NCBI GenBank assembly: GCA_001603005.1
Contig: LVAJ01000014.1
Location: 124,001 to 188,000 of the forward strand
Source: Clostridiales bacterium Firm_04
GTDB lineage: Bacteria > Bacillota > Clostridia > Oscillospirales > Ruminococcaceae
Reading direction: 5' to 3'
Length of the DNA: 64,000 bases
A model generated the notes under the pieces. It had not been told where the DNA came from, ran no database searches, and saw only the letters and a list, made by a program, of their open reading frames with translations. Each line of letters starts with the position of its first letter. The stretch's first letter is position 1. Made by a program: the position numbers and the translations under genes. Of this stretch, positions 1 through 8,789 are shown piece after piece.

Positions 1-455
1 AGATCGGTCAGCGCGGCAACCTGATAAAACGGTTTCCGGAATCTGTCCTGCCGCGCCTGATAATAATTCTGCATATGCGGGGTGGAAAGCTCCGTGTAGC
101 AGCAGCGGAGCGTGTCGTCCGGCACGCAGAAGACAAAGCCGTTGAAGCCGAACTGCCGGTAGAGCGCAACAACATCGCGGAACGCATCCGGCGCAATGCC
201 GGCGGCATCCGTAATGCGGTCGTGCACGGGATCGTGCAGCACCGAGCCGTTTTGCAGGATCAGCGGCAGCGTGAACGGCAGTCCCGCAAGCAGCGGCATG
301 ACGGTAAAAGAGGTTCTTGCGGTCGCGACGGTCAGCGGGAGACCTTCGGCGAGCAGTTCCGCGAGCATGCTGCGGGAACGCGCCGACACGGAAACATCCG
401 GCTGCAGCAGCGTGCCGTCAAGGTCGGTTACATAAAGTGTATCTGTATCAGTCAC
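1..455 (-). CDS. HAD-superfamily (Cof-type) phosphatase, 5' part only
   Basis: About 151 residues are visible before the gene runs off the left edge. HAD motif I, DLDGTLL, puts the nucleophile and acid/base aspartates at residues 11 and 13. A TVATAR segment fits motif II of Cof-type phosphatases, which usually dephosphorylate small sugar phosphates or FMN. The GTG start overlaps the end of the preceding glycosidase-like gene by 8 bases (GTGACTGA), so the two are probably translationally coupled. The cap domain and motifs III/IV lie outside the window, so the substrate cannot be judged. No signal peptide is seen; the product is expected in the cytoplasm. Confidence 0.8.
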   Translation of the reverse strand, partial: MTDTDTLYVTDLDGTLLQPDVSVSARSRSMLAELLAEGLPLTVATARTSFTVMPLLAGLPFTLPLILQNGSVLHDPVHDRITDAAGIAPDAFRDVVALYRQFGFNGFVFCVPDDTLRCCYTELSTPHMQNYYQARQDRFRKPFYQVAALTD

Positions 456-1893
456 GGCTCTCCTCCACAGGGGCATAGGCGATGCGGATTTCCGGCAGTC
501 TGCGGACGACCGTATAGCTGTTCAGCAGCCCGTCCGGCGCCGCGGTATCAGCGTTTCTGCCGGAAGCAGGCGGTGCAAAGAGCCGCAAGGTCAGATCGCA
601 GGGTGCCTGCAGCGGTTCTGCATAGAATGCCGGCATCAGATCGACAAACCGTGTGCGCGGCGCCTTATAAAACCAGCGTCCGTTCAGCTCCAGCATATAG
701 TTTCCGTCATCTGCAAACTGCAATTCACAGAAATGCGGATTGCCGTCAAAATGCAGCGGGATCGCAAGCCCCTCGGCATCCTCTGCGCCGCCCCAGCGCA
801 GCTTCACAGGGAGTGTCTGTGCACCGCAGTCGGAAAACTGCGGCTGAAAGAGCGGATCGCGGATCCATTTCCGGAAGGTATCCATGACAGGCTGCGGCAC
901 GCCGATCTCGGCATTCGAGGGATCCTCGGTTTCAAGTCCGAGCCTGCCGCGGTCGCGGAACTGATAGAAATTCAGCGCCGAGAGCCACGGTTCCGGATCT
1001 TCTTTCAGCAGCCGGAAGAACGCATCGACCGTGCTGCACTGTTCATACGGTCCGGTCACATCGCCGTCCGCATTGAACTCTGTCAGGTACATCGGCTTAG
1101 CGGTGCCGCCGTTGAGTTCGGTGAACCGCCGGAACGAGCGCTTGGTCAGTGCATAGGTATACGCGGCGCTGTCCCGTCTGTGGGAATGCCCGTCCGGCAG
1201 TGCCACATCGTAGGGCCAGCCCCAGTGCAGTGCAATGTACTGATCGACCGCCCAGATATCGGCAGCGGGAATCGTCGGGGCAAATTCCTGTTCCCGCATC
1301 ATTTCTTCCGCATCGGGATGCGCAGCACCGCCGATACAGATGACCGTCCGGACATTCGGTGCATGCGCGCGGATGACGTCGCCTGCATGCACGAAGAAGT
1401 CCGCGACTTCCTTGTAGGATGCGCGTTTATTGAAGGAGAACCAGTTTCCGGTCGCCTCATGATTGAGCCGCAGCATGATCCTGCCGTAGGGCTTCAGATC
1501 CTCTGCGATCGCGATGAGATGTTCGTCCGTCACATGCGGATCGCAGGTGAGCGTCAGCATCACATCCTGACCGTGCCGCCGGATATCCTGCATTTGCCGG
1601 AAGACCTCGCCGCTGCGGGAGCCGTTCAGTCCGCCGGTATACGGGAAATAGTCGTCATAGGGATAATCCCACTGGAACGAAACGGTCTGATCCGCAAACG
1701 CATATCTTGCGCGGGCGGGGAAGGTCTTGTCCAGCGGATAGTAGCAGTACATGAGATTGACAGCCCGCATCGGTCTGCCGAGCGTCCGCAGGATATAGTC
1801 CTGCGGGACATATTCGCCGCGTTCGCTGCCGTCCGTCAGGTCGATCGCGATCGGAGCGTGTGACATGCGGATGCGGTGCAAAGGGTGATCCAT
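448..1893 (-). CDS. Glycoside-hydrolase-like TIM-barrel protein
   Basis: 481 residues, no signal peptide, so a cytoplasmic protein. The layout resembles clan-A retaining glycosidases: LRLNHEATGNW (Glu146, candidate acid/base) and MYLTEFNADG (Glu272, candidate nucleophile) near barrel strand ends, followed by a beta-rich C-terminal part (about 370-480). The spacing recalls GH26/GH39/GH113-type enzymes, but the family cannot be assigned by eye. The start is ATG behind AGAAAGGAA. It lies 27 bases after pncB and overlaps the HAD gene, giving a pncB-glycosidase-HAD unit. A sugar released by this enzyme could feed the phosphatase, but that is inference. Confidence 0.65.
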   Translation of the reverse strand: MDHPLHRIRMSHAPIAIDLTDGSERGEYVPQDYILRTLGRPMRAVNLMYCYYPLDKTFPARARYAFADQTVSFQWDYPYDDYFPYTGGLNGSRSGEVFRQMQDIRRHGQDVMLTLTCDPHVTDEHLIAIAEDLKPYGRIMLRLNHEATGNWFSFNKRASYKEVADFFVHAGDVIRAHAPNVRTVICIGGAAHPDAEEMMREQEFAPTIPAADIWAVDQYIALHWGWPYDVALPDGHSHRRDSAAYTYALTKRSFRRFTELNGGTAKPMYLTEFNADGDVTGPYEQCSTVDAFFRLLKEDPEPWLSALNFYQFRDRGRLGLETEDPSNAEIGVPQPVMDTFRKWIRDPLFQPQFSDCGAQTLPVKLRWGGAEDAEGLAIPLHFDGNPHFCELQFADDGNYMLELNGRWFYKAPRTRFVDLMPAFYAEPLQAPCDLTLRLFAPPASGRNADTAAPDGLLNSYTVVRRLPEIRIAYAPVEESRD

Positions 1894-1920
1894 TGGTAAT
1901 TCCTTTCTAAAAGGAGCGGT

Positions 1921-3402
1921 TCAGTCTGCGAAATATTTGTCGAGCATCTCGCGTTTGAGCTTCCAGAGCGGCTCGGACAGATCGACATAATAGGCATGCG
2001 GATTCTCGAAGCGCTTGACCTCATCCCAGATCGTATCGAGCTGCTCTGCGCAGTAGGCGCGGATCTCGCCGATCGACGGGGATTCATACACGCATTTTCC
2101 TTTTTCAAACACAGGAACCTGCAGCTTTACCGCACGGAAATCGGTCAGCGTTTTGCGCTTGTACGTGAACTCCGGATCGAAGATGACATAGGGCTTGCTG
2201 TCGTCGATGACCTCGTCCGCGAGGGTGATGACGTCTGCAATCGCCATGCCGGTCTCACCGTCAAACAGTCTCCACGGCGTCTTGAACGCGGGATTTGTGA
2301 TCTTTGCGGCGTTTTCGGAGATCTTGATCTTCGGGACAAGCACATCCGGCTGCGCGGTCGTTCCGGCAGCAGCAAGCTTATAGACGCCGCCGAAGACCGG
2401 CTCGGAACGCGATGTGACAAGGCGCTCGCCGACGCCGAAGCTGTCGATCTGCGCACCCTGCACGAGCAGGTCGCGGATGATGTATTCGTCAAGCGAATTA
2501 GATGCCACGATCTTGACTTCCGGCAGCCCTGCTTCATCGAGCATGATGCGGGCTTTTTTGGAGAGATACGCGATGTCGCCGCTGTCGATGCGGATGCCCT
2601 GCGGGACGTGTCCGGCAGCCTTCAGCTCCTGAAAGACGGTGATCGCATTCGGAACGCCGGATTTCAGCACATGGTAGGTATCGACCAGCAGCGTGCAGGC
2701 ATCCGGATAGACCTTTGCATAGGCGCGGAACGCGTCCAACTCGGTCGGGAACATCTGCACCCAGCTGTGTGCCATCGTGCCGAGCGCCGGAACGCCGAAC
2801 TCTCTGTCGCAGATCGCACAAGCCGTACCGGCTGCACCCGCGATATAGGCGGCTCTTGCGCCATAGAGGGCACCGTCGCTGCCCTGCGCTCTGCGGGAGC
2901 CGAACTCCATGACCGGTCTGCCGTCAGCGGCGCGGACGATGCGGTTTGCCTTTGTCGCGATCAAAGACTGGTGATTGATCGAGAGCAGCAGCATCGTTTC
3001 GATGAACTGCGCCTGCATCGCCGGACCGCGCACGGTCAGCAGCGGTTCATTCGGGAAGATCGGTGTGCCTTCCGGAATCGCCCAGACATCGCAGGAAAAT
3101 GTAAAGTCAGCAAGATACTGCAGGAATGCCTCGGAAAAAATATGCTTTTCGCGCAGATATTCGATATCCGCATCGGTAAAGCGCAGATTTTTCAGGTATT
3201 CGATTGCCTGCTCAAGTCCTGCCATGATCGCATATCCGCCCTGATCGGGCACCTTGCGGAAGAACAGATCGAAGCATGCGGTGACATTCCCAAGGCCGTT
3301 TTCGAGAAAGCCGTTCGCCATTGTCAGCTCATAGAAATCGACCAGCATGGTCAGGTTTCTGGCTGCAAACAGGGACGCGGACTCCTTTTGCTCTGTGCAC
3401 AT
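1921..3402 (-). CDS. pncB: Nicotinate phosphoribosyltransferase
   Basis: 493 residues. It converts nicotinate, PRPP and ATP to nicotinate mononucleotide in NAD salvage (Preiss-Handler route). Family segments visible are LVDFYELTMANG near the N-terminus, EFGSRRAQGSDGA, the AHSWVQMFPTEL region carrying the phosphorylated histidine, and LLVDTYHVLKSG. The reading frame stays open about 77 codons further upstream, but homology begins at ATG 3402 and a GAGGG lies ten bases before it, so the short start is preferred. A sigma-A promoter sits at 3500-3528. It is the first gene of the unit running to the left edge. Confidence 0.93.
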   Translation of the reverse strand: MCTEQKESASLFAARNLTMLVDFYELTMANGFLENGLGNVTACFDLFFRKVPDQGGYAIMAGLEQAIEYLKNLRFTDADIEYLREKHIFSEAFLQYLADFTFSCDVWAIPEGTPIFPNEPLLTVRGPAMQAQFIETMLLLSINHQSLIATKANRIVRAADGRPVMEFGSRRAQGSDGALYGARAAYIAGAAGTACAICDREFGVPALGTMAHSWVQMFPTELDAFRAYAKVYPDACTLLVDTYHVLKSGVPNAITVFQELKAAGHVPQGIRIDSGDIAYLSKKARIMLDEAGLPEVKIVASNSLDEYIIRDLLVQGAQIDSFGVGERLVTSRSEPVFGGVYKLAAAGTTAQPDVLVPKIKISENAAKITNPAFKTPWRLFDGETGMAIADVITLADEVIDDSKPYVIFDPEFTYKRKTLTDFRAVKLQVPVFEKGKCVYESPSIGEIRAYCAEQLDTIWDEVKRFENPHAYYVDLSEPLWKLKREMLDKYFAD

Positions 3403-3499
3403 AGTATGCAAACCCTCATTTCGTTGAAAAGCATCGGACGGCGCTGCATAACTGTGCAGTGCCGCACGCATCCGGCAGAAAGCGCCGGTACTCTTGTAT

Positions 3500-3528
3500 A
3501 TTGTACTACAAAATGACGATTTCGTCAA
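3500..3528 (-). promoter_or_regulatory. Promoter for pncB
   Basis: TTGACG (3528-3523) and TACAAT (3505-3500) with a 17-base spacer on the minus strand, about 95 bases before the pncB start. Confidence 0.7.
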
Positions 3529-3577
3529 GTATTTCTTGCTGCCGTTGTGCCGGATTCGGAAATTCGGCGCAGAACAC

Positions 3578-3606
3578 TTGCAATTCCGCGCAAAATATGG
3601 TAAAAT
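3578..3606 (+). promoter_or_regulatory. Promoter for the ahcY operon
   Basis: TTGCAA, 17 bases, TAAAAT; about 43 bases before the ahcY start. No riboswitch fold was recognised in the short leader. Confidence 0.7.
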
Positions 3607-3648
3607 GATAGCGCAGGGTAACTGCAAGATCAAGGAGGTACAGTGTCT

Positions 3649-4905
3649 ATGAACAACACAAGTGAAATCCGTGACATCAATCTCTGGGAATCCGGAGAGC
3701 AGAAGATCGCATGGGTAAAGAATAACATGCCGCTTCTGCGGGGGATCGAAGCAGACTTTTCAGAAACAAAGCCGTTCGCAGGCAAGCGCATTGCGCTTTC
3801 GATCCATCTGGAGGCGAAAACCGCGTATCTCTGCCGCGTGCTGGCAGCCGGCGGTGCGGAAATGTACATCACCGGTTCCAACCCGCTCTCCACACAGGAC
3901 GATATTGCTGCAGCACTGGTACACGGCGGTCTGAATGTTTATGCGTGGCATGGCACGACACCTGAGGAATATGACAGACATACGCGCCGCGTCATCGAAG
4001 CAAAGCCGCATTTTATCATTGACGACGGCGGCGATCTTGTCACGCTGATCCACAATGAATATCCGGAGCTGCTCGAAAATGTCATCGGCGGCTGCGAGGA
4101 AACAACGACCGGTATCCTGCGGCTCAAGGCGATGAATGCTGCGGGTACGCTGAAATTCCCGATGATGCTGGTCAATGATGCGGACTGCAAGCATCTGTTC
4201 GATAACCGCTACGGCACCGGTCAGTCGGTCTGGGACGGCATCAACCGCACCACGAACCTGATCGTTGCGGGCAAGACCGTTGTGGTCGCCGGCTACGGCT
4301 GGTGCGGCAAGGGTACCGCGATGCGCGCGAAGGGACTCGGCGCAAAGGTCATTGTCACCGAGGTCGATCCGATCAAGGCGATCGAAGCGGTCATGGACGG
4401 CTTCACGGTCATGAAAATGGAGGATGCCGCAAAGATCGGCGATTTCTTCGTCACGGTGACCGGCTGCGAGCATGTCATCACGGAAAAGAGCTTCCTCAAT
4501 ATGCATGAGGGCGCGATCCTCTGCAATGCAGGGCATTTCGACGTCGAAGTCGATATGGAAGGGCTGCGCAAGCTGGCAGTGAAATCCTTCCCTGCGCGCA
4601 ATAATATCATGGGCTATACGCTGCCGAACGGCGTGACGATCTATGTCATCGCAGAGGGCAGACTGGTCAATCTGGCTGCCGGCGACGGACATCCGGCGGA
4701 GATCATGGACATGAGCTTTGCCATTCAGGCGCTCAGCGCAAAGTGGCTCATCGAGAACCGCGGAACGGTCGGCGCGATGCTGAACAATGTCCCGCGCGAG
4801 GTCGATGCAGCGGTCGCACGCCGCAAGCTCAGCAGCATGGATATTGAGATCGACACGCTGACGAAAGAGCAGCGGATCTATCTCTACGGAAGCGAAGCGG
4901 AGTAA
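3649..4905 (+). CDS. ahcY: Adenosylhomocysteinase family protein (possible S-inosylhomocysteine hydrolase)
   Basis: 418 residues, short prokaryotic form. SAHH enzymes use bound NAD to split S-adenosylhomocysteine into homocysteine and a nucleoside. Visible are NPLSTQDD, GGCEETTTG, the NDA-CKHLFDNRYGTGQS block with the catalytic Lys/Asp, the NAD loop VVAGYGWCGKG and the C-terminal GDGHPAEIMD. The substrate-base motif is H53-L-E55-A-K57, where canonical SAHHs have HxTxE or HxTxQ; the HxExK form is what I recall from Methanocaldococcus and Thermotoga relatives. ATG 3649 is chosen over GTG 3643 because AAGGAGGT sits about nine bases before it. First gene of an operon with nucleoside phosphorylase and SAH/MTA deaminase. 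Confidence 0.9.
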   Translation: MNNTSEIRDINLWESGEQKIAWVKNNMPLLRGIEADFSETKPFAGKRIALSIHLEAKTAYLCRVLAAGGAEMYITGSNPLSTQDDIAAALVHGGLNVYAWHGTTPEEYDRHTRRVIEAKPHFIIDDGGDLVTLIHNEYPELLENVIGGCEETTTGILRLKAMNAAGTLKFPMMLVNDADCKHLFDNRYGTGQSVWDGINRTTNLIVAGKTVVVAGYGWCGKGTAMRAKGLGAKVIVTEVDPIKAIEAVMDGFTVMKMEDAAKIGDFFVTVTGCEHVITEKSFLNMHEGAILCNAGHFDVEVDMEGLRKLAVKSFPARNNIMGYTLPNGVTIYVIAEGRLVNLAAGDGHPAEIMDMSFAIQALSAKWLIENRGTVGAMLNNVPREVDAAVARRKLSSMDIEIDTLTKEQRIYLYGSEAE

Positions 4906-4944
4906 TCTGCAAACAGAACATTTCACGGTAAAGGAGGGTTTTCA

Positions 4945-5649
4945 ATGAGTGAACAGGCAAATGCACTGGCAAAAATGCTGACCGATATGGACGCAAAGCT
5001 GAATGCGCTCGGCGAGCAGCAGAAGGCGCTTGATGCCAAGCTGGAACGCTATTCCGCATTCACGGTCAAGAAGCTGAATGATTCCGTTGATTCGCTCTGC
5101 AATATGCAGGCGGCGCAGTTAAAGCTGCTGACCGAGAGTCTCGAAAAAATGGGCAGACAGGTCGATGTCATGGAAAAGCAGGCCGCGGCGCGGCTGGATC
5201 CGGATGCTGCCGATGAAAAGGTGCTCGGTGCGCTTTCCGGCTATGCGGCGGACTTGCAGGATTCCGTGGACCGCTGCATGGATCTGGTCGGGCATCACTG
5301 CGGCATGATCGAGAAAAATCTCATGGACGAAATGAACCGGCTCAATGCGCTCATGGAAGCGGATCTGCGGCTGGAGCAGGATCACAGCGAGGCGCTCTCG
5401 CAGAAGATCTCGCTGGCGTTCATGCATCTCTACAGTGAGATCCTGAACGGGCAGGAGATGATTGAAAACCCCGATGCCGTGATCGAATCTGCGGACGCCG
5501 TGCCGGAAAATCCGGGTGCGGTGCCGGAGCAGCTCGATGCGGTTCCGGAAAATCCGGACGGCGTGCTGCTGAATCCGGAGATCGCAGTCTTTGAAAAGCC
5601 CGATGCGGTGATCGTCAACGGGAATGAAACGGAGGAAATCGTCAAATGA
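4945..5649 (+). CDS. Coiled-coil protein with Pro/Asn C-terminal repeats, unknown function
   Basis: 234 residues, not recognised. Residues 1-75 have heptad-like patterns and no membrane segment. The C-terminal 60 residues hold imperfect repeats of an ENPDAV/EQLDAV unit, about seven times. AAAGGAGGG precedes ATG 4945. It sits 39 bases after ahcY and overlaps the phosphorylase start by four bases (ATGA), so it is co-translated with the purine/SAH enzymes. A scaffold role is possible but unsupported. Confidence 0.8.
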   Translation: MSEQANALAKMLTDMDAKLNALGEQQKALDAKLERYSAFTVKKLNDSVDSLCNMQAAQLKLLTESLEKMGRQVDVMEKQAAARLDPDAADEKVLGALSGYAADLQDSVDRCMDLVGHHCGMIEKNLMDEMNRLNALMEADLRLEQDHSEALSQKISLAFMHLYSEILNGQEMIENPDAVIESADAVPENPGAVPEQLDAVPENPDGVLLNPEIAVFEKPDAVIVNGNETEEIVK

Positions 5650-6476
5650 CAGTCAAAGAACAACTGGACAGCTGCTTTGCATATGTCTCAGAGCGCATTC
5701 ATTTTCAGCCGGAGATTGCACTGATCCTCGGCTCCGGTCTCGGCGGATTTGCGGAGCAGATCAAAGTGGAGCAGACGCTCGATTATCATGATATCCCGCA
5801 TTTTCCGGTCTCGACCGTCGCGGGACATGCCGGCAGATTCGTATTCGGCACCTGTGACGGCGTCAAGGTTGCCGTCATGCAGGGCAGAGTGCATATGTAT
5901 GAGGGCTATACCGCGCAGGAAGCAGTGCTGCCGGTGCGTCTGCTGCATAAGCTCGGCGCAAAGGTACTGTTCCTGACCAACGCGGCAGGCGGCATTCAGG
6001 CAGGCATGAAGGCAGGCGAGTTCATGCTCATCACCGATCAGATCTCCAGCTTTGTGCCCTCTCCGCTGCGCGGCGCGAATGACGATGATCTCGGCGTGCG
6101 GTTCCCTGACATGAGCGGGATTTACAGCGAAAGACTGCGCAAAGCGATCCGGAAGATCGCGGTCAATGCGGATATCCCGCTGAAAGAGGGCGTCTATGTC
6201 CAGACGGCAGGTCCTGCATATGAATCGCCGGCAGAGATCCGGATGTTCCGGATGCTCGGTGCGGACGCAGTCGGCATGAGCACGGCGATCGAAGCGATCG
6301 CGGCGCGGCACTGCGGCATGGAGATCTGCGGTATTTCCTGCATCAGCAATCTGGCTGCGGGCATCTCGCCGCATCCGCTCTCGCATGAAGAAGTCAAGGA
6401 AGCGGCAGACAAAGCGGCACCGCAGTTTGAACAGCTGGTACGCGGTGCGATCAGTGAGATCCACAAGATCCTGTGA
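5646..6476 (+). CDS. punA: Purine-nucleoside phosphorylase, trimeric 6-oxopurine type
   Basis: 276 residues. It catalyses phosphorolysis of inosine and guanosine to base plus ribose-1-phosphate. Seen are the phosphate loop LGSGLGG, the STVAGHAGRF histidine segment, TNAAGGI, and the base-recognition residues Glu193 (AYESPAE) and Asn235 (CISNLAAG) that mark the trimeric class preferring 6-oxopurines over adenosine. MSTAIEA is the ribose segment. The specificity matters: placed between an SAHH-family enzyme and a deaminase, it would suit inosine rather than adenosine. ATGA overlap with the upstream gene. Confidence 0.92.
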   Translation: MTVKEQLDSCFAYVSERIHFQPEIALILGSGLGGFAEQIKVEQTLDYHDIPHFPVSTVAGHAGRFVFGTCDGVKVAVMQGRVHMYEGYTAQEAVLPVRLLHKLGAKVLFLTNAAGGIQAGMKAGEFMLITDQISSFVPSPLRGANDDDLGVRFPDMSGIYSERLRKAIRKIAVNADIPLKEGVYVQTAGPAYESPAEIRMFRMLGADAVGMSTAIEAIAARHCGMEICGISCISNLAAGISPHPLSHEEVKEAADKAAPQFEQLVRGAISEIHKIL

Positions 6477-6506
6477 GGATATGACAAAAAGAAAGGGGGC
6501 GGCTGT

Positions 6507-7115
6507 ATGCAGAAATATCCGAAAGAGGAAAAAGTGCTGAGACAGATCCTCGGCTGGGAGAAAAAGCATCTGCGCAGCCGCACGAAGGTCAATTATGCGC
6601 TGACGGCAGATCTGCTGAAGCATGACGGGCTGAACACCGATTTCCGGCGCTATCTCGTGACAAAAGAATATTCCTACCGCTCGGATACGTCCCGCACATT
6701 CGACCTCGGTCCCTACGGCGAGACCGTGCTCGGCTGGGCGAAGCGGGCGTGCCGGCAGATCGAGGTGTTCCACGAGCGGCATGCACTGCGCAGCAGACTC
6801 GACAAGGAACTGCGCGAGGACGGGCTCTATGAGAAAATGGAGCAGGTGTTCTATGCGATCATGGCGCAGTATCTGCATGTGGTCAGCTTTTTCCAGTATG
6901 ACCGCATTTTGAATGCAGCGTACCGCGATGCCTGCGTCCGGACGGTCGCGCGCATCCTCGACCGTGCCGATCAGCTGCTCGAATATTACGGCTCCTACCT
7001 GTCCTTGCAGGGTGCATCGGCATTCACGGAGCCGTTTGACGAGATCAGCGGGATTCAGGTCGCGGTGGAAGCAATGCAGGACGCGCTGCGTCAGACGCAT
7101 GATACAGATGATTAG
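6507..7115 (+). CDS. Hypothetical helical protein
   Basis: 202 residues, not recognised. Predominantly helical and charged, no signal peptide or clear membrane segment; central aromatic stretch QYLHVVSFFQYDRIL. GAAAGGGGG before the ATG is a good ribosome site. It is 30 bases after punA and 15 before the deaminase gene, so it belongs to the same operon, but nothing in the sequence shows an enzymatic motif. Confidence 0.75.
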   Translation: MQKYPKEEKVLRQILGWEKKHLRSRTKVNYALTADLLKHDGLNTDFRRYLVTKEYSYRSDTSRTFDLGPYGETVLGWAKRACRQIEVFHERHALRSRLDKELREDGLYEKMEQVFYAIMAQYLHVVSFFQYDRILNAAYRDACVRTVARILDRADQLLEYYGSYLSLQGASAFTEPFDEISGIQVAVEAMQDALRQTHDTDD

Positions 7116-7130
7116 AAGGAGCATGCAGGC

Positions 7131-8399
7131 ATGATTCGTTTTTACAATGCACGCATTATGACAATGGAGCAGGATTGTTCTGTCCGGCAGGGGGAGCTCT
7201 GGACGGACGGCGACAAGATCTGCTATATCGGTGAGACACCCGCAGAGCTGCCCGCATTTGAACGCGAGATCAATGCGGAAGGCAATCTGCTGATGCCGAG
7301 CTTCAAAAATGCACATACGCACTCGGCAATGACGTTCCTGCGTTCTTTTGCAGAGGATGTTCCGTTACAGACATGGCTGTTTGAGAAGGTATTTCCCTAT
7401 GAGGACAGACTGACGCCGGAAGACGTCTACGCCTTTGACCGCCTTGCGATTCTGGAATATCTTGCTGCCGGTACGACCGCATTTTTCGATATGTATTTCT
7501 ATCCGGACAGCACCGTGCAGGCGGCGATCGAGACCGGTATGCGCGCGATCCTCTGCGGCAGCATCAACGGCTCTGCAAAGGATGTGGACAGACTGAACGA
7601 CCAGTTTCAGAAATTCCGGCATATCCACCCGCGTATCGGCTACCGGCTCGGTTTCCATGCGGAATATACCAGTGATGAAAGCCTGCACCGCGGTGTCGCG
7701 GAGCTCGCACAGGCAGAGCATGAGCCGGTCTATACGCATATCAGTGAGACAAAAAAAGAGCAGGAAGAATGCATTGCGCGGCACGGCGCATCGCCTGCGC
7801 ATTATTTTGAGTCGATCGGTATGTGGGAATACGGCGGCGGCGGATTCCACGGCGTCTGGTTCGATGAAGCAGACCGCGCGGTATTCAGGCGCAACGGACT
7901 CTGGATGGTTTCCTGCCCGGCATCGAATGCCAAGCTTGCAAGCGGCATTGCGCCGCTGAAAGAAGCGGCTGCGGAAGGCGTCAATCTGGCGCTCGGCACA
8001 GACGGCGCTGCGTCCAACAATGCGCTGGATCCGTTCCGCGAGATGTATCTCGGAGCGGTGCTGCAAAAGCTTCGCAATATGGATGCAGCGGCGATCCCTG
8101 CGGCGTCCATGCTGCGAGCGGCGACGGTCGGCGGTGCGCGTGCAATGGGGCTGCATGACTGCGATGCGCTCGCAGAGGGCAAGCAGGCGGATCTCATCAT
8201 GATCGACCTGCATGCACCGAATCTCCAGCCGATCCACCACATCCCCGAAAGCCTTGTGCTGAACGGCGACCGCTGCAATGTCAGCCTGACCATGTGCGCC
8301 GGAAAGGTGCTTTACGAAAACGGGCAGTATTTCATCGGCGCATCGCCTGCGGAGATCCTTGCGGATACCGAAAAGCGGATCGCCCGTCTGACCGGCTGA
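7131..8399 (+). CDS. mtaD: SAH/MTA deaminase-like amidohydrolase
   Basis: 422 residues, amidohydrolase superfamily. This group deaminates 5'-methylthioadenosine, S-adenosylhomocysteine, 5'-deoxyadenosine or adenosine. Metal ligands visible: NAHTHS (His62, His64), GFHAEYTS, the YTHISE histidine and LGTDGAASNN (Asp). The SCPASNAKLASG segment is characteristic of the MtaD/SsnA branch. With an HxExK-type SAHH and a 6-oxopurine phosphorylase in the same operon, a SAH to S-inosylhomocysteine to inosine to hypoxanthine route is consistent. Last gene before a strong terminator. Narrow substrate unknown. Confidence 0.85.
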   Translation: MIRFYNARIMTMEQDCSVRQGELWTDGDKICYIGETPAELPAFEREINAEGNLLMPSFKNAHTHSAMTFLRSFAEDVPLQTWLFEKVFPYEDRLTPEDVYAFDRLAILEYLAAGTTAFFDMYFYPDSTVQAAIETGMRAILCGSINGSAKDVDRLNDQFQKFRHIHPRIGYRLGFHAEYTSDESLHRGVAELAQAEHEPVYTHISETKKEQEECIARHGASPAHYFESIGMWEYGGGGFHGVWFDEADRAVFRRNGLWMVSCPASNAKLASGIAPLKEAAAEGVNLALGTDGAASNNALDPFREMYLGAVLQKLRNMDAAAIPAASMLRAATVGGARAMGLHDCDALAEGKQADLIMIDLHAPNLQPIHHIPESLVLNGDRCNVSLTMCAGKVLYENGQYFIGASPAEILADTEKRIARLTG

Positions 8400-8415
8400 T
8401 CTGAATAAAAAGAAA

Positions 8416-8456
8416 GAGCATGTACACGCCGTCTGGAATGTACATGCTCATTTTTT
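8416..8456. terminator. Bidirectional terminator between mtaD and acyP
   Basis: Perfect 11-bp stem GAGCATGTACA (8416-8426) / TGTACATGCTC (8439-8449), then six T. The left flank is A-rich, so it also works for acyP on the other strand. Confidence 0.85.
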
Positions 8457-8724
8457 AACGGATCTCAAAGGAATGATCGTTGCAGACCGGAACCGTCGTG
8501 CAGCGGATGTCGTCGATCTGTGCCCATGTGTGCTTTTCGAGCGCGAGCAGCATGTCGTCGATGTCGCGCGGCAGTCCCTCTGCTTCCATTTCCACGGAGC
8601 CGTCGCTCAGATTGCGCACCCAGCCGGTGACGCCGTAATGCCTTGCACTGTAATATGCCTTGTACCGGAAGCCGACGCCCTGTACATAGCCGGAAAAAAG
8701 AATGTGTCTGCGGATCTTATCCAT
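8455..8724 (-). CDS. acyP: Acylphosphatase
   Basis: 89 residues, the usual acylphosphatase length. It hydrolyses acyl phosphates such as 1,3-bisphosphoglycerate and carbamoyl or acetyl phosphate in the cytoplasm. The VQGVGFR loop holds the catalytic Arg, and GWVRNLSDGSVE holds the catalytic Asn. A GAGGAG ribosome site supports ATG 8724 over an upstream ATG in the same frame. Monocistronic, between its promoter at 8760-8788 and the shared terminator. Confidence 0.92.
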   Translation of the reverse strand: MDKIRRHILFSGYVQGVGFRYKAYYSARHYGVTGWVRNLSDGSVEMEAEGLPRDIDDMLLALEKHTWAQIDDIRCTTVPVCNDHSFEIR

Positions 8725-8759
8725 AGCCGGTCTCCTCTGCAAAAATCGGTTTCGGTAGT

Positions 8760-8788
8760 ATTGTATCACAGACGCGGGGAAAAGTCAA
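8760..8788 (-). promoter_or_regulatory. Promoter for acyP
   Basis: TTGACT (8788-8783), 17 bases, TACAAT (8765-8760). It abuts the left direct repeat of the 8790-9066 element. Confidence 0.65.
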
Positions 8789-8789
8789 G

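Noticed and set aside
3403-3633. N-terminal extension of the nicotinate phosphoribosyltransferase
   Set aside because: It runs through the promoter at 3500-3528 and adds no family homology.
3643-3651. GTG start for ahcY at 3643
   Set aside because: Only three bases from the AAGGAGGT core; ATG 3649 has the normal distance.
5688-7322. Long antisense frame over punA and the next gene
   Set aside because: GC-rich coding DNA opens the opposite frame; no ribosome site and no family motif, while the plus-strand genes have both.
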